64,000 bases of DNA, from positions 54,727,849 through 54,791,848 of the forward strand of contig CP136062.1 of assembly GCA_032622095.1 (NCBI GenBank), given 5' to 3'. Numbering within the stretch: position 1 is the first letter of the stretch; each line of letters opens with the position of its first letter. The translations under genes and the position numbers were made by a program. The DNA is from Siphonodentalium dalli. Lineage: Eukaryota > Mollusca > Scaphopoda > Gadilida > Siphonodentaliidae. Below are positions 1 to 10,030 of this stretch, in pieces. The notes beneath the pieces are model-generated. The model was not told where the DNA came from and ran no database searches. It worked only from the letters and a program-made list of their open reading frames with translations.

Positions 1-526
1 CGAGCCATCGATATTCTGCAATGTCGTAAGTGATGAGTGAATTTGAGTCCCAATATTGGTTGAGGGTGATAACGCATAATCCGGCCCTAAATTACTATTT
101 ACTATTACTAAACAAAATATTAGATTTGAGTCGAGGAACCCACCAACCAAAGCCCAGATATGTGATTTTTCACCACTTCGAAAATTTGTCGTCCTGGCAA
201 ATATTCGTCTAAAGCTGACCGACGTAGTCTCGATTGTGTAGAATGCCAGATTGCGCTGAACAAATTTTTTATATTAAAAACTGTTTGGACAATTTTATAC
301 TATAGTTGACAATCATGGTTATCATTATTGTTTTGGCAATTAATCGATTCTGATAACTGAACTTCATTTCAAGAACTGTTGTTGTTGTTGGGAACGCTAT
401 TTGCAGGCTTGATTGGCACAATTCACAACGCGCGTGTGTGTTCGCAAATCGTCGAGCCATCGATATTCTGCAATGTAGTAAGTGATGAGTGAATTTGAGT
501 CCCAATATTGGTTGAGGGTGATAACG
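1..526. repeat. Diverged dispersed repeat (GATGCATAATCC-end family) with an internal direct repeat
   Basis: Positions 1-73 recur almost unchanged at 452-526 (both begin cgagccatcgatattctgca). Positions 81-410 match 1057-1420 and, more weakly, 15000-15352 (inverted) and 61571-61930. The shared text includes 'gagtcgaggaaccca' and 'caattaatcgattctgataa'. No coding exon is apparent; the short ORFs here have no recognisable domain. Confidence 0.7.
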
Positions 527-530
527 CCGC

Positions 531-1420
531 CGTTATATAAGATGCATAATCTGATTAAATTATAAAGTCTTCTTTTAAAGATGCATAATCCGATTAACCC
601 TTTACCCAACAGAGCGGCCCTGTGCCAATGCATTCTCTTATATATATGCGAGTCGACCATAGGTCGCCTCGCATATATAAGAGAATGCATTGCCTTAACA
701 TATTAAAAATGATAAAATTGTCAAAGAATGTTGAAAAATATTATAAAAAATGTCAAAAAATGTAAGAAAAATTTATAAAATTGTTAAAGAATGTAAGAAA
801 AAATGGTAAAAAGTGTTAAAAAAGATTTTTTTTAGGCCAATGCATTCTCTTATATATGCGAGGCGACCTATGGTCGACTCGCATATATAAGAGAATGCAT
901 TAGCACAGGGCATAACTGTGACCATCACAATGTGGTCAATGAACCGGTTCCAATGATATCCATATTTGTATGGTGTTATTGAGACAGACCGAAGATATTT
1001 TAGGCTGTTGAAGCTTTATTTGGGCGTTTTTGGCCGCTTTGTTGGGTAAAGGGTTAAACGGTCCTAAATTACTATTTATTTAATTTCGGGCGTAAACAAA
1101 CTATTAGATTTGAGTCGAGGAACCCACAAACCAACGCCCAGATATGTGATTTTTCACCACTTCGAAAATTTGTCGTCCTGGCAAATATTCGTCTAAAGCT
1201 GACCGACGTAGTCTCGACTGTATAGGATACCAGATTGCGTTGAACAAAATTTTTATATTAAAAACTGTTTGGACAATTTTATACTATAGTTGACAATCAT
1301 GGTTATCATTATTGTTTTGGCAATTAATCGATTCTGATAACTGAAACTTCATTTCAAGAACTGTTGTTGTTGTTGGAATCTGATGATATGGGAACAATCG
1401 AATCGGATTGTGAACCTTTA
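531..1420. repeat. GATGCATAATCC-end element copy, split by a MITE
   Basis: The left end reads gatgcataatccgattaa and the right part matches 61571-61930 and the inverted copy at 15000-15352. The element is interrupted at its TTAA by the MITE at 598-1053. The other copies (for example 61580-61600, reading across the site without an insert) give the empty-site form. The element has an AT-rich interior and no ORF of its own that I trust. Confidence 0.65.
598..1053. mobile_element. TTAA-inserting MITE, copy 1 (ends CCCTTTACCCAAC)
   Basis: It is flanked by TTAA on both sides (594-597 and 1054-1057). The terminal inverted repeats read CCCTTTACCCAAC and GTTGGGTAAAGGG. Inside are two hairpins of about 65 bp (about 627-691 and 841-902) that are reverse complements of each other; each begins tgcattctcttatata. 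A second copy lies at 30072-30411. The TTAA duplication and the CCC start are typical of piggyBac-type elements, so a non-autonomous piggyBac-like element is the best reading. It has no transposase. Confidence 0.85.
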
Positions 1421-1499
1421 ATTGACTAATCGTTGTCTCAGTGATCCTCAATGGTCGTCGGCGCATGTACATTACCTTTGGATATCACTCGAACGCCAA

Positions 1500-1630
1500 G
1501 AAAATCCTTCTCAATACTTTCTGAATAAAGTTCCCGTCAGAATAAAGAGCATTCGGAATATAGAACCTTCGAAATAAAGATTCTGCGGAATAAAGAACAT
1601 TCGGAATAGCTAACATTTGGAATAAAGACA
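1500..1630. repeat. Short tandem motif array (cattcggaataaaga-like)
   Basis: About six degenerate units of 17-20 bp with the core cggaataaaga, ending in ataaagacatga. A cleaner relative occurs at 48780-48910 (core ccttcggaatagcgaa, ending atagagacatg), so this is a dispersed tandem-repeat family and not chance. It lies about 250 bp upstream of the signal-peptide exon. Confidence 0.55.
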
Positions 1631-1869
1631 TGACTCGATTCGAACTGTCCTCGAGTTTTTCATAATACGTTTATTCTCTGAAAAGATAAAGATATTGAGA
1701 TACAAGTAGAAGATATATACAAAAGATTGAGAATATAGCATTATATGTACAATATAATTATACAAGAACTTCCCATCGTCGTCATCATTATCGTCATCTC
1801 TATTTGTAAGGGATGATTACAAGTACGGAATTGAGTTCGGACCGATAGTCTATAAATTTTCTTTTCAAG

Positions 1870-2167
1870 ATGCTGATGCAATTATTTATATTAACATCCA
1901 TCATCTCGCTCGGTGTTGGGTTCGTCCAGGGGGACCGAGCCGGGTACAACACGAGCTACGAGAGTCAACATGCCAACAACTCGTCAATCAATAAAACATC
2001 AACCAAACATTCAACCAATAAAACATCAACCGAACATTCAACCACAGACGATTCTACCAGCGACCACAAACAATGCGACGACAAAGCGACTTCAACGCGC
2101 CATGTCATCGTGGAACACGGGGACTTCACTGCGTATGTGGTGGAGTCGGAATATCTGGACAAGCCAA
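1870..2167 (+). CDS. Exon 1 of TSP1-FReD gene: signal peptide and Ser/Thr-rich region
   Basis: The ATG at 1870 opens a typical secretory signal: a hydrophobic stretch (residues 5-19, LFILTSIISLGVGFV) and a likely cleavage after Gly21. The mature part is rich in Ser/Thr with N-glycosylation sequons at Asn27, 36, 37, 41 and 50, a small internal repeat (KTSTKHSTN/KTSTEHST), then a more structured tail. I end the exon at 2167 because CCAA|GTAACT gives a phase-1 donor, the phase required by the TSP1 exons downstream; exon 10923-11090 uses the same CCAA|GT form. If it is not spliced there, the frame stops after 103 residues and this would be a short secreted peptide. The link to the TSP1 exons rests on strand, phase and order, not on transcripts. 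Confidence 0.6.
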
Positions 2168-2195
2168 GTAACTGCATATGACTTCATATATTTTT

Positions 2196-2690
2196 AGATC
2201 ATGCCATGAATCTCTACTCTGGCTGACTCCCGTAGTGATCACATTCCACCAATACAAACCTTGGAACTTTTTGAAGTTTTGACAGGGAACCTGATATAAA
2301 ATCGAAAAAATAACGCGGGGAATATATTTCTTAATTGTTATCTGTTTCGTAATAATGTACTTCACTGCAGGTGAAGGTCTCAACTCGAAATTTCACGATT
2401 TAAGTGAATTTGCGAGCGATATTGCATCGCGTCGCATACAATTGCTGTTTATTGCGATATCGGCTTTTACAAGTCAGAGAAAAGCACGCAATTTTGACTT
2501 GGGACATTCACTTACAGTGAAGTACATTATTAAGGAAAAGATAACAACTAAGAAATATATTCCCCGTGTTATGTTTTCGACTTTTTAGATTCCCTCCCTG
2601 TCAATACTTCAAAAAGTTCCCAGGTTTTGTACTGGTGGAACATGATCTCTACGGGCGTCAGCCAGAGTAGAGATTCATGGCATGATGAAC
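2196..2690. repeat. Foldback element of about 0.5 kb (copy 1)
   Basis: The two ends are inverted copies: the left reads 'atgccatgaatctctactctgg' region and the right 'ccagagtagagattcatggc' region, with further arms around 'cgcggggaatatatttct'. A diverged second copy is at 56445-56910. It sits in the intron after exon 1, starting about 30 bp past the proposed donor. No ORF of note. Confidence 0.75.
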
Positions 2691-2741
2691 TATATTGTAT
2701 CCTTAAATTGAGAGAGAACAGAGCAGGAAATATACATTCAT

Positions 2742-3184
2742 AGGTACTCAATCCGACCAGCCGCTCCTAAATTACTATTTCTTTGGTATCGGGTGTTAAC
2801 AAATATTTGATTCTAGTCGAGGAACCTATACCCATCAAAGCTCAGAGTGATCAGATATCGATTTTTAAAGTTTGTTATTTCAATTGTTTGTGGGCCAGAA
2901 ACACGTGTTCAAATGGACGGTCTTGCAGATAAAGATGGATAACTCTAAAATCAAGTGGTTATTATATCACAACTTGATTGTATTAGAGTAATCCATCTTT
3001 ATCTGCACGACCGTACGTTTTACCTCGTGTTTCAGGCCCACAATCAATTGAAATAACAAACTTCAAAAATCGATATCTGATCAATCTCAGCTTTGATGGG
3101 TTGGTTCCGACTCGAATAAAATATATTTTACCACCGAAGCCAAAGAAATAGTAATTTAGGAGCGTCTGATAGGATTGAGTACCT
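2742..3184. mobile_element. TTAA foldback element (ends AGGTACTCAATCC), copy 1
   Basis: A near-complete palindrome: the left arm starts aggtactcaatccga and the right arm ends ggattgagtacct, followed by TTAA at 3185-3188. The left target site has decayed to TCAT. The arms share 'ttactatttctttgg', 'gagtcgaggaac' and 'gatcagatatcgattttt'. The same family with intact TTAA on both sides is at 27513-27992. It has no coding capacity; mobility would have to be supplied in trans, probably by a piggyBac-like transposase. Confidence 0.85.
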
Positions 3185-3196
3185 TTAAGACGTTAA

Positions 3197-3502
3197 AGGG
3201 GTAGTGTATACTAAATCCAACCGTTTATGGGACCATCTCATTTTATACTCAACAGAATATATGCAAACAAATGAATGAATTTGAGCCATGGATTAGTGCA
3301 AAATACACAAATATTGTCTGTGAACGATAACACAATATGGTAATTATATTGAAAATGAATTTATGACTAGAGTATAATTACCATATATGAGTGTATTTTC
3401 ACTAATCCACGGCTCAAATTTATTCATTTGTTGCATATATTCTGTTCAGGGTAAAAGGAGAAATGGTCTCATAAATGGCCTGATTTAGTATACAATATCC
3501 CT
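3197..3502. mobile_element. TTAA foldback element (ends AGGGGTAGTGTATACT)
   Basis: TTAA at 3193-3196 and 3503-3506 flanks inverted ends AGGGGTAGTGTATACTAAAT (left) and its imperfect mirror (right, ATTTAGTATACAATATCCCT). The arms continue through 'gaacagaatatatgca'-type sequence to a central loop near 3340. It abuts the preceding TTAA element with only about 8 bp between the two sites, so two related insertions sit side by side in this intron. Confidence 0.8.
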
Positions 3503-3874
3503 TTAAGTTTGAACCAATCCTCATTTGTGTAGAAATGGAACTCTATACTAGTGTATATCGCGTTGCGTGCTTTTGACATGCCATAATTAACCTGATTATA
3601 CGTTTACCTCAGATTTTAGCAATTTGATTGCTAATTATGGCATATAGTTCAAATTTTAACAGAAAAAATATCTAAATCGATATCATTTTATCCAAAAAAA
3701 AGGAAAAGAAAAAAAAAAGAAGCACATAATTTTATTTGTGATAGTTATTTCATTTTTTTACAATGACGTTTATCCAATATTTCCTCAAAAATGAAGAAAT
3801 ATATGTCTCAATAGGCCTCAATCTACATCTTGCTCGGCTTATATTGTGCATGAAAGCTACCCTTTCTGCTACAG

Positions 3875-4042
3875 TTAATGGACAGTGGTCTCGCTGGCAC
3901 GACTCAGAATGCCTTGTGACTTGTGGTATCGGCTACGTTGTAAGCATTCGGACTTGCACAGACCCATCACCCTCTAATGGGGGAGAACAGTGCAATGGAA
4001 AATCGATGCAGATGGCGACCTGCTGGAAACCAAGCTGCCCAG
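3875..4042 (+). CDS. TSP1 domain exon 1 (of eight)
   Basis: Acceptor 'tctgctacag' precedes 3875 and donor CCAG|GTGAGT follows 4042; 168 nt, phase 1 at both ends. It encodes one thrombospondin type 1 repeat: a WSRW motif at residues 5-8 of the module, then CLVTCGIGY, RTC, SNGGEQC and the terminal SCPG, with the six cysteines of the family. TSP1 modules act outside the cell, binding glycans and proteins, and the WxxW motif is a known C-mannosylation site. This is the most diverged of the eight repeats (SIRTC where the others have RTRTC). It is immediately followed by an array that repeats its own 3' end and donor. Confidence in the domain is high; assignment to one gene is by phase and order. 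Confidence 0.85.
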
Positions 4043-4402
4043 GTGAGTCCAAACTACGCGGCAGAGTTATCTCCCCGCTATGTTTGATCAGGCCAACCCG
4101 ACCAGGCAAGTCCTTAACTACGCGATAGAGTTATCCCCCCGCCATGTTTGACTAAGCCAAGCTGCCCAGGTGAGTCAAAACTGCACGACAGAGTTATCTC
4201 CCCCGCTGTGATTGATCAAGCCATGTTACCCAGGTGAGTACAAACTACACAGCGTGGGAGATAACATTGCTGTGATTGATCAAGTCAAGATACCCAGGTG
4301 AGTCCAAACTACATGATAGATTTTTCTCCCCCGCTGTGATTGATCAAGCCAAGCTACACAGGCGAGTCCAAACATCACAGCAAAGTTATCTCTCCCGACT
4401 GT
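4031..4402 (+). repeat. 63-64 bp minisatellite spanning an exon end and splice donor
   Basis: Six units begin at 4031, 4094, 4158, 4222, 4286 and 4350. Each repeats the last codons of the TSP1 exon, the donor and about 45 bp of intron (caagctgcccaggtgagt, then 'aactac..gagttatctcccc'). Units 1, 3, 4 and 5 keep a GTGAGT donor; unit 2 has GCAAGT and unit 6 GCGAGT. Related single copies of the intron part lie downstream of other TSP1 exons (about 10317, 11340 and 19088), so the unit derives from shared intron sequence. Confidence 0.9.
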
Positions 4403-5082
4403 TTTGTTTTTGTTTTTTTGTTTTTACATCACAATGATTTCGATATGCTAAATCTAATTATTGAAGAATGTCATTCTATTTTCACATGTAATCGTTACCG
4501 TCGTTATGAAATTAATTTTATTTCGCATGAAAGCATATTGGAAGCATTGCTTCCCACTCGACCAATCATGCAGACTGGTATAGTCCAAGAATCCTTCGAC
4601 GTAATCTGGCTAGTGGAATCGGAAGTAATAATTCTGGTTCACGTCGTAGGACAGTCGCCTTATGGATTTAAAATCACAAATGATGGTTATAAAATGTCAC
4701 AATCGTGAAAGTAACCCACTCTATTCCACACAATAGACAACATTACATTTGCCAACTCCGCAAGAGTTGCCAACTGAAAGTAATACTTTAATATCAAAAA
4801 TATATAATCTCACAATATCGACATTAAAAAACCACGTTCTCATTTGGCCTCGCGCAGGAGTACATCATTATGATCGTAAGATATCACTCTTTCTGATAAA
4901 TGCAATATTTTGTATTTATTGTTATGATAAAGTCGATTTAAATTAGCGAAATATCCCGCCATTGGATCTGGACATAAAGTCAGCTCTACAATAGTAAGGC
5001 AACCATACTTTCACTTTACGTCAACGGAAACTTGAACAAGCAACATGCACGTGTTAGGGACAACTATATTACCATTAAGAAA
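4403..5082. other. Intronic stretch without recognised feature
   Basis: AT-rich sequence between the minisatellite and the next repeat. An ORF at 4340-4708 and one at 4749-4946 show no domain and no conserved boundary. I see nothing functional. Confidence 0.5.
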
Positions 5083-5262
5083 TAACTCTTGTTTCGATTA
5101 AGGTTATGAAGTTATAACAAAAATGTTTGAAGATAACTTATATAACGCGGGTAGCGCTGTTATAGACAATTTATCTTCAAACTTTTCGATTATAACTCAT
5201 AACCTTAATCGAAACGAGAGTTATTTTTTATAATTTAATCCGTCATTTCACAGGAGAACCAC
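5083..5262. repeat. Foldback repeat (cttgtttcgattaaggtt arms)
   Basis: The arms 'ctcttgtttcgattaaggtt' near 5088 and its complement 'aaccttaatcgaaacgagag' near 5202 form a hairpin of about 140 bp. A related copy is at 59600-59775, including the shared tail 'atttcacaagagaacc'. The large TIR element starting at 5265 is inserted directly next to it. Confidence 0.7.
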
Positions 5263-5357
5263 TAGTCAGGTTCGAAATGGAATAAAAGTGAAAGGTGCGG
5301 GCATTTTTCTTTCAAACGCTGTTGAGAATTGTTTCTAATGGTATATATTTCAAAAAC

Positions 5358-6140
5358 CAATGTTGGCAATTCGACAAATATTATTTCTGACCCAAAATAA
5401 CAATTCAAAATGGCCGCCATCAGAACAAAGTCTAGATTTTCGTTTACTGTTATATGTTGTTCTAAGACATTTGAATATTATGCATTTCCGTACTTTCGAA
5501 CGAATTATGACAAGAGACACTATACACAGAACACATGTGGTAACTTAAAGTGAACATGTTTGACATTTAACCCAATTTATGCCCAAAAATGACAAAAAAC
5601 GCGAATTTTATAAATTATTGCGGTCTTAAATGGCAGAAAGTGAAGTATGCCGGAAATATATCCTTCAAATAGTTTAGACAGTTATGTCTAAATGAAATGT
5701 GTATTCTGATTCCAAAAAAGAATGTGGCAACTCGACAAATAATTATTTCTGACCTAAAATGACAATTCAAAATGGCCACCAACAGAACAAAGTCTGGATT
5801 TTCGTTTACTGTTATATGTTGTTCTAAGACGTTTGAATATTATGCATTCCGTACTTTCGAACGAATTGTGACAGGAGACACAATACACAGAACATATGTG
5901 GTAATTTAAAGTGAACATGTTTGACATTTAACCCAATTTATGCCCAAAAATGACAAAAAACGCGAATTTTAGAAATTATTGCGGTCTAAAAAGGCAGAAA
6001 GTGAAGTATGCCGGAAATATATCCTTCAAATGGTTTAGAAAGTTGTGTCTAAATGTAATTTGTATTCTGATTCTAAAAAACAATGATGGCAACTCGACAA
6101 ATAATTATTTCTGACCTAAAATGACAATTCAAAATGGCCA
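5358..6140. repeat. Left subterminal tandem array (361-bp unit)
   Basis: Units start at 5358, 5720 and 6081 with the motif 'ggcaactcgacaaataatta'. Each contains 'gccaccatcagaacaaagtc'-like and 'ttcgaacgaattatgaca'-like text. The same unit recurs in reverse orientation at 7240-8060, so the array belongs to the element and not to the host intron. Confidence 0.85.
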
Positions 6141-6188
6141 ATGCGACACAATTTGCCATCATATAGCCAAAAATGGTCACAAAAAGCC

Positions 6189-7049
6189 TTATTTATTATT
6201 GCAGTCAGTTCCACAATTGCAGAATGGTGTGCAGAGTAACTCTGATTTTCTGCATGTACACCTTGCTGTTAGACACCCCTTCTTGTACCCACATTTGATT
6301 ATTTCGAGACATGATTTTGGAATGGGTTCCAGTGACATCATGGTTGGATCTAATCGACCATTTTCTTCTTTCCATCCCATTGTCGAAGGATCCAGTAATG
6401 TTTGCACAGGAATGGTTACTTGTTTCCAAACTAAAACCTGGTAGTTTGTTTGCAAAGGGTGGTAATGAAATGAGTCACTGGTTGGTGGAAGCTTTTCAGG
6501 ATATTCAGTCCGAGTGAATATCCTGAATCTTGCATTGTTGAGTTTTGCAGCTGAAACTCCATACAACTTGCATACAAAATGTTCAGCACTTTCAATTGTT
6601 TCAGTGGATATTGCAATATTACATATACCCTTTAAGAGTTCACAACATTCCAGGTAAATCTTCCATGCGGATCGGTTAGACACCCCATATATGAACGAAG
6701 TGGAATCACACCCGTTAAAGCATGAAACGCTAGAATATAGTTCAGAGCGTCGGTCGATATTTGGGTGGCAACATCCCTGATGGGTATAATTTTAGGGCTT
6801 TTGGAAGTTCCAGCCATCATGAACACATCACAATCTGCAGGTAATTTGTCTAGGTAACCAAGCAATAACACTAGAACATCGACGTCCCCACTTACCGCAA
6901 TAACTTGTTTCAGATTGCACCCCATGCTGGCATCAAATGCATGAATGATAAGTCTAGTGTAAGCCTCTTCGTGATTAGACTCTAACCCTTTCAAGTCTGT
7001 TCCATCTACCGAACAATCTACTCTGGAATCTTCTGGTAACCCCCCATGC

Positions 7050-7083
<34 letters not shown>

Positions 7084-7147
7084 GTAACACCTTCTGTTTT
7101 CGCTTTGGTAACAAGTTCTCGAGACAATAAGGCTTTTTTGTGACCAT
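6189..7147 (-). pseudogene. Transposon-borne protein with HEE..TR, D-x-D and Cys-rich C-terminal motifs, frameshifted
   Basis: Two overlapping minus-strand frames form one gene. The upstream part (7147 to 6632) carries NHEEAYTR, then SGDVDVLVLL about 28 residues on, then FHALTG. The downstream part (6683 to 6189) continues with AWKIYLECCELLKG and ends in a Cys-rich block (KCGYKKGC, RCTCRKSELLC, CNCGTDCNN) resembling a CXC (tesmin/TSO1-like) motif. This combination is a repetitive protein family I know from many invertebrate genomes, usually unannotated; the acidic motifs suggest a metal-dependent nuclease fold, which is inference. The break falls just after the FHALTG motif. A TTG run at 7050-7083 gives a leucine homopolymer. 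The gene lies inside the long-TIR element and is probably dead. Confidence 0.7.
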
Positions 7148-7239
7148 TTTTGGCTACATGATGGCAAATTGTGTCGCATTTGGGTGTTGATGAACCAGTT
7201 CCATAATATTACTGATGATTTTCGAATTTTTAACTGATT

Positions 7240-8060
7240 ATTATACTAGTCAGCCATTTTGAATTGTCATTTTAGGTTAGAAATAATTATTTGTTGAGTT
7301 GTCAACATTGTTGTTGTGGAATCAGAATACCAATTACATTTAGGCACAACTGTCTAAACCATTTGAAGAATATATTTCCGGCATACTTGACTTTCTACCA
7401 TTTAAGACCGCAATAATGTATAAAATTTGCATTTTTTGTCATTTTTGGGCATAAATTGGGTTAATTGTCAAACATTTTCACTTTAAATTACCACAAATGT
7501 TCTGTGTATAGTGTCTCTTGTCACAATTCGTTCGAAAGTACGGAAACGCACAATATTCAAACGTCTTAGAACAACATATAACAGTAAACGAAAATCTAGA
7601 CTTTGTTCTGATGGCGGCCATTTTGAATTGTCATTTTGGTTCAGAAATAATAATTTGTCGAATTGCCAACATTGTTTTTTGGAATTAGATTAGAAATTAC
7701 ATTTAGACACAACTGTCTGTACCATTTGAGGGATACGTTTTTAGCATATTTCACTTTCTGCCATTTAAGACCGTAATAATTTATAAAATTCGCGTTTTTT
7801 GTCATATTTTGGGCATAAATGGGGTTACATGTCAAACATGTTCACTTTAAATTACCACATATGTTCTGTGTATACTTCTTCTTGTTCCAATTCGTTTGAA
7901 AGTACGGAAATACTCAATATTCGAACGTCTTATAGCAATACATAACAACAATCGTAAAGTTAGACTTTGTTTTGATAGCGGCCATTTTGAATGGCCATTT
8001 TTGACCAGAAATAATAATTTTTAAACTTGCCAACATTTGGGTTTTGAAATCAGCATAACA
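7240..8060. repeat. Right subterminal tandem array, inverted
   Basis: Reverse-complement copies of the 361-bp unit, spaced about 362 bp ('gccaacattg' near 7300, 7665 and 8025). It mirrors the left array and supports reading 5265-8149 as one element. Confidence 0.85.
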
Positions 8061-8149
8061 AATACCTTTAGAAACAATTCTCAAAAGCTTTTGAAAGAAA
8101 AATGCCCGCACCTTTGTTTCTAGAAGGTTTTTAGATTTTCGAACCTGAC

Positions 8150-8600
8150 TACACCAACAGGTATATTATCAGTTGGAAGTATAACGGGCATATAACATTG
8201 AGACTCTTTCCGACGAAAAAGACACGTCAAGTTGAAAGCGACACCTGTCACTGAAAACTCGTCATCGAACATCGGCAATTCAACAGTTTTGATAGGCTGG
8301 TCGCAACTGATCACGGGTCGCGTTCCACCGGGCAGCTGCTCCGAAATTTCATGTTAAATCGTTTCGAAAAGTTTCCATGTACATTTTAAGCCACGCGGTA
8401 TAGGTGTGGTCACTCGACGCTGTTGTCATTCTGTAGCTGGTAAAGTAATCACGAAATGTAGGTTATCGAGAAATAACCTAAATGGCCAAGTATGTGTCAA
8501 CCAATTGTTTTGCAGTATTCCGTGGGTTGACAGCTTATAATTAAATTATTGATACAGGTATTAAACTCCAAGAATCTCATTTCATTGTGGTTCGTGTTAA
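8150..8600. other. Stretch between the long-TIR element and the next TSP1 exon
   Basis: On the minus strand 8337-8120 an ORF of about 70 codons (contains FNLTCLFRRKESQC and MPVILPTDN) could be an exon scrap, but I see no convincing splice sites and it runs into the element end. The remainder is ordinary AT-rich intron. Confidence 0.35.
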
Positions 8601-8607
8601 TTTTAAG

Positions 8608-8775
8608 TTGACGGAGGTTGGTCTCGATGGAAGGACGGTGTATGCAGTAGAACGTGTGGCCTTGGGAAGCAGACGCGGACCAGGACGTGCACACGACCGA
8701 CTCCGACACTCGGCGGGAAGGATTGTCCGGATTCAGACGGAGATGTGGCGCTGTGTGAACAATCAGCATGTCCAG
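8608..8775 (+). CDS. TSP1 domain exon 2, subfamily GLGKQ
   Basis: Acceptor 'aattttaag' before 8608 and donor CCAG|GTACCG after 8775; 168 nt, phase 1 at both ends. The frame that follows the phase-1 acceptor reads GGWSRWKDGVCSRTCGLG, then RTRTCTRPTPTLGGKDC and LCEQSACPG: the complete six-cysteine TSP1 pattern with a WSRW motif. It is easy to miss because ORFs in other frames cover it. The closest relative is the exon at 15897-16064 (same CGLGK, LGGKDCPDS and LCEQS blocks). A donor-spanning 45-bp minisatellite follows. Confidence 0.88.
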
Positions 8776-9070
8776 GTACCGGACATACATTACCATTCAA
8801 ACCCATGCGTCTCGATCCAGGTACCAGACATACATTACCATTCAAACTCATGCGTCTCGATCCAGGTACCAGACATACATTACCATTCAAACCCATGCGT
8901 CTCGATCCAGGTACCAGACATACATTACCATTCAAACCCATGCGTCTCGATCCAGGTACCAGACATACAATACCATTAAAACCCATGCGTCTCGATCTGG
9001 CCGACTCCACACCACGGCTATCGGACACACAATACCATTCAAACTCATGCGTCTCGATCAGGCCGTCTCC
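8772..9070 (+). repeat. 45-bp minisatellite spanning a splice donor
   Basis: Near-perfect units start with CCAGGTACC at 8772, 8817, 8862, 8907 and 8952, followed by two diverged units without the donor (about 8990-9070). Core: 'catacattaccattcaaa' then 'catgcgtctcgatc'. The period is 15 codons and the TSP1 frame stays open through the array, to a stop near 9104, so each repeated donor would be in frame. The downstream intron is homologous to that after 16064. Confidence 0.92.
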
Positions 9071-10020
9071 ACATCACGGCTATTTCTGCCGGGTCTCTGG
9101 ATAAATAGCAATTGTTTTATGTGTTTAACAAGAACAAAAAACGAAAAATGTTAGAGGAATCAGGGAGCTAAATGTGTTCTAGAGTCGGGGAACGAGTACA
9201 CCGTGGAATGCTAAAGGTGAAGGTAACTGAAGAATGACCTTCACCTGATACATGCGACACGTTATTAAAGGATGACATCGCGTTTATTTGATTTGTACAT
9301 CATATCTAAATAATTTAACCTGGTGAATGAATGGGGGAATGGATTTTTGTGAGCGGGAAATTTATTTAACTAGCTGCTGTAGTTCTGGATTTGTCCAGAT
9401 CAAATTTGGCTGTGGGATAGCCCTGTCGTACATTTGGGGATTTATTTTAAAAAGTAAACACATGACCTATGATTTTTCGTCCATTTTCGTGATCAACTGG
9501 TGTCAATCTAGCCGGGTAAACATCACTGATATGGCCTGCAGGCTTCAATTCAGTGAATTTGGCCGAAACGTTAACACTGTCGCCTATGGGAAACCATTTA
9601 GTTCCGTGATTCCTAGAACATAATTATATGTATAGCTTTTAAGCCATGAACTATGTTCACAAAGTAGTGCGATGTTTTTCCACATCCACTGCCCGTTTGA
9701 AAGACCAGTTACTCTGATTCTGCTGATCTATTCTGAATCATTATATTTTTCACATTGCATGAAGAATTTGAGAATTAAAACTATTTGTTTTTTATGAAAT
9801 ATATAATTGGCACATATAACGTGTGGAAGATAAATTATATGCCTCAAAATACACAATTGCACAACTGATGACTGTGGAAAATGGGCATATACATATTGGT
9901 ATCTGTGAAGAAACACTGTTATATAATTATGTTGGTTGTTATTTTTTTTATTCGAACATTACTAATCTTAGTTTCAACGGTTGTTACACCTGTTTATGTT
10001 CAATGTATAAACTGTGCTAA
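9071..10020. other. Intronic stretch without recognised feature
   Basis: AT-rich intron. ORFs at 9327-9623 and 9823-10020 show no domain. 'aggtgaaggt'/'accttcacct' near 9218-9245 makes a short hairpin. Nothing else stands out. Confidence 0.5.
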
Positions 10021-10030
10021 ATAGTTCCAG

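Larger units (their letters stand above)
5265..8149. mobile_element. Long-TIR DNA element carrying a decayed HEE..TR/Cys-rich gene
   Basis: The termini are inverted: GTCAGGTTCGAAA at the left and TTTTCGAACCTGAC at the right, bounded on both sides by TA (5263-5264 and 8150-8151). The arms also share 'aggtgcgggcatttttcttt' and 'gagaattgtttctaa'. Subterminally each side holds about 2.2 tandem units of about 361 bp, inverted relative to each other (5358-6140 and about 7240-8060). The middle holds a minus-strand pseudogene. The element is 2885 bp long. I do not assign a superfamily; TA duplication would suit a Tc1/mariner-like mechanism, but a 3-bp CAC duplication around the TA is also possible. 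Confidence 0.75.

Noticed and set aside
1849-1858. TATA-like tctataaatt upstream of the signal-peptide ATG
   Set aside because: Only about 12-20 bp before the ATG, too close for a promoter unless the 5' UTR is almost absent; AT-rich background makes it uninformative.
4340-4708. 122-codon ORF downstream of the first TSP1 exon
   Set aside because: Starts within the minisatellite, then runs through T-rich DNA; no domain and no acceptor.
6121-6517. Plus-strand ORFs over the HEE..TR pseudogene
   Set aside because: Antisense shadows of the recognisable minus-strand coding sequence.
8587-9154. Four overlapping ORFs on both strands with 15-residue peptide repeats
   Set aside because: They are shadows of the 45-bp minisatellite. 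Only the TSP1 frame 8608-8775 is supported as coding.
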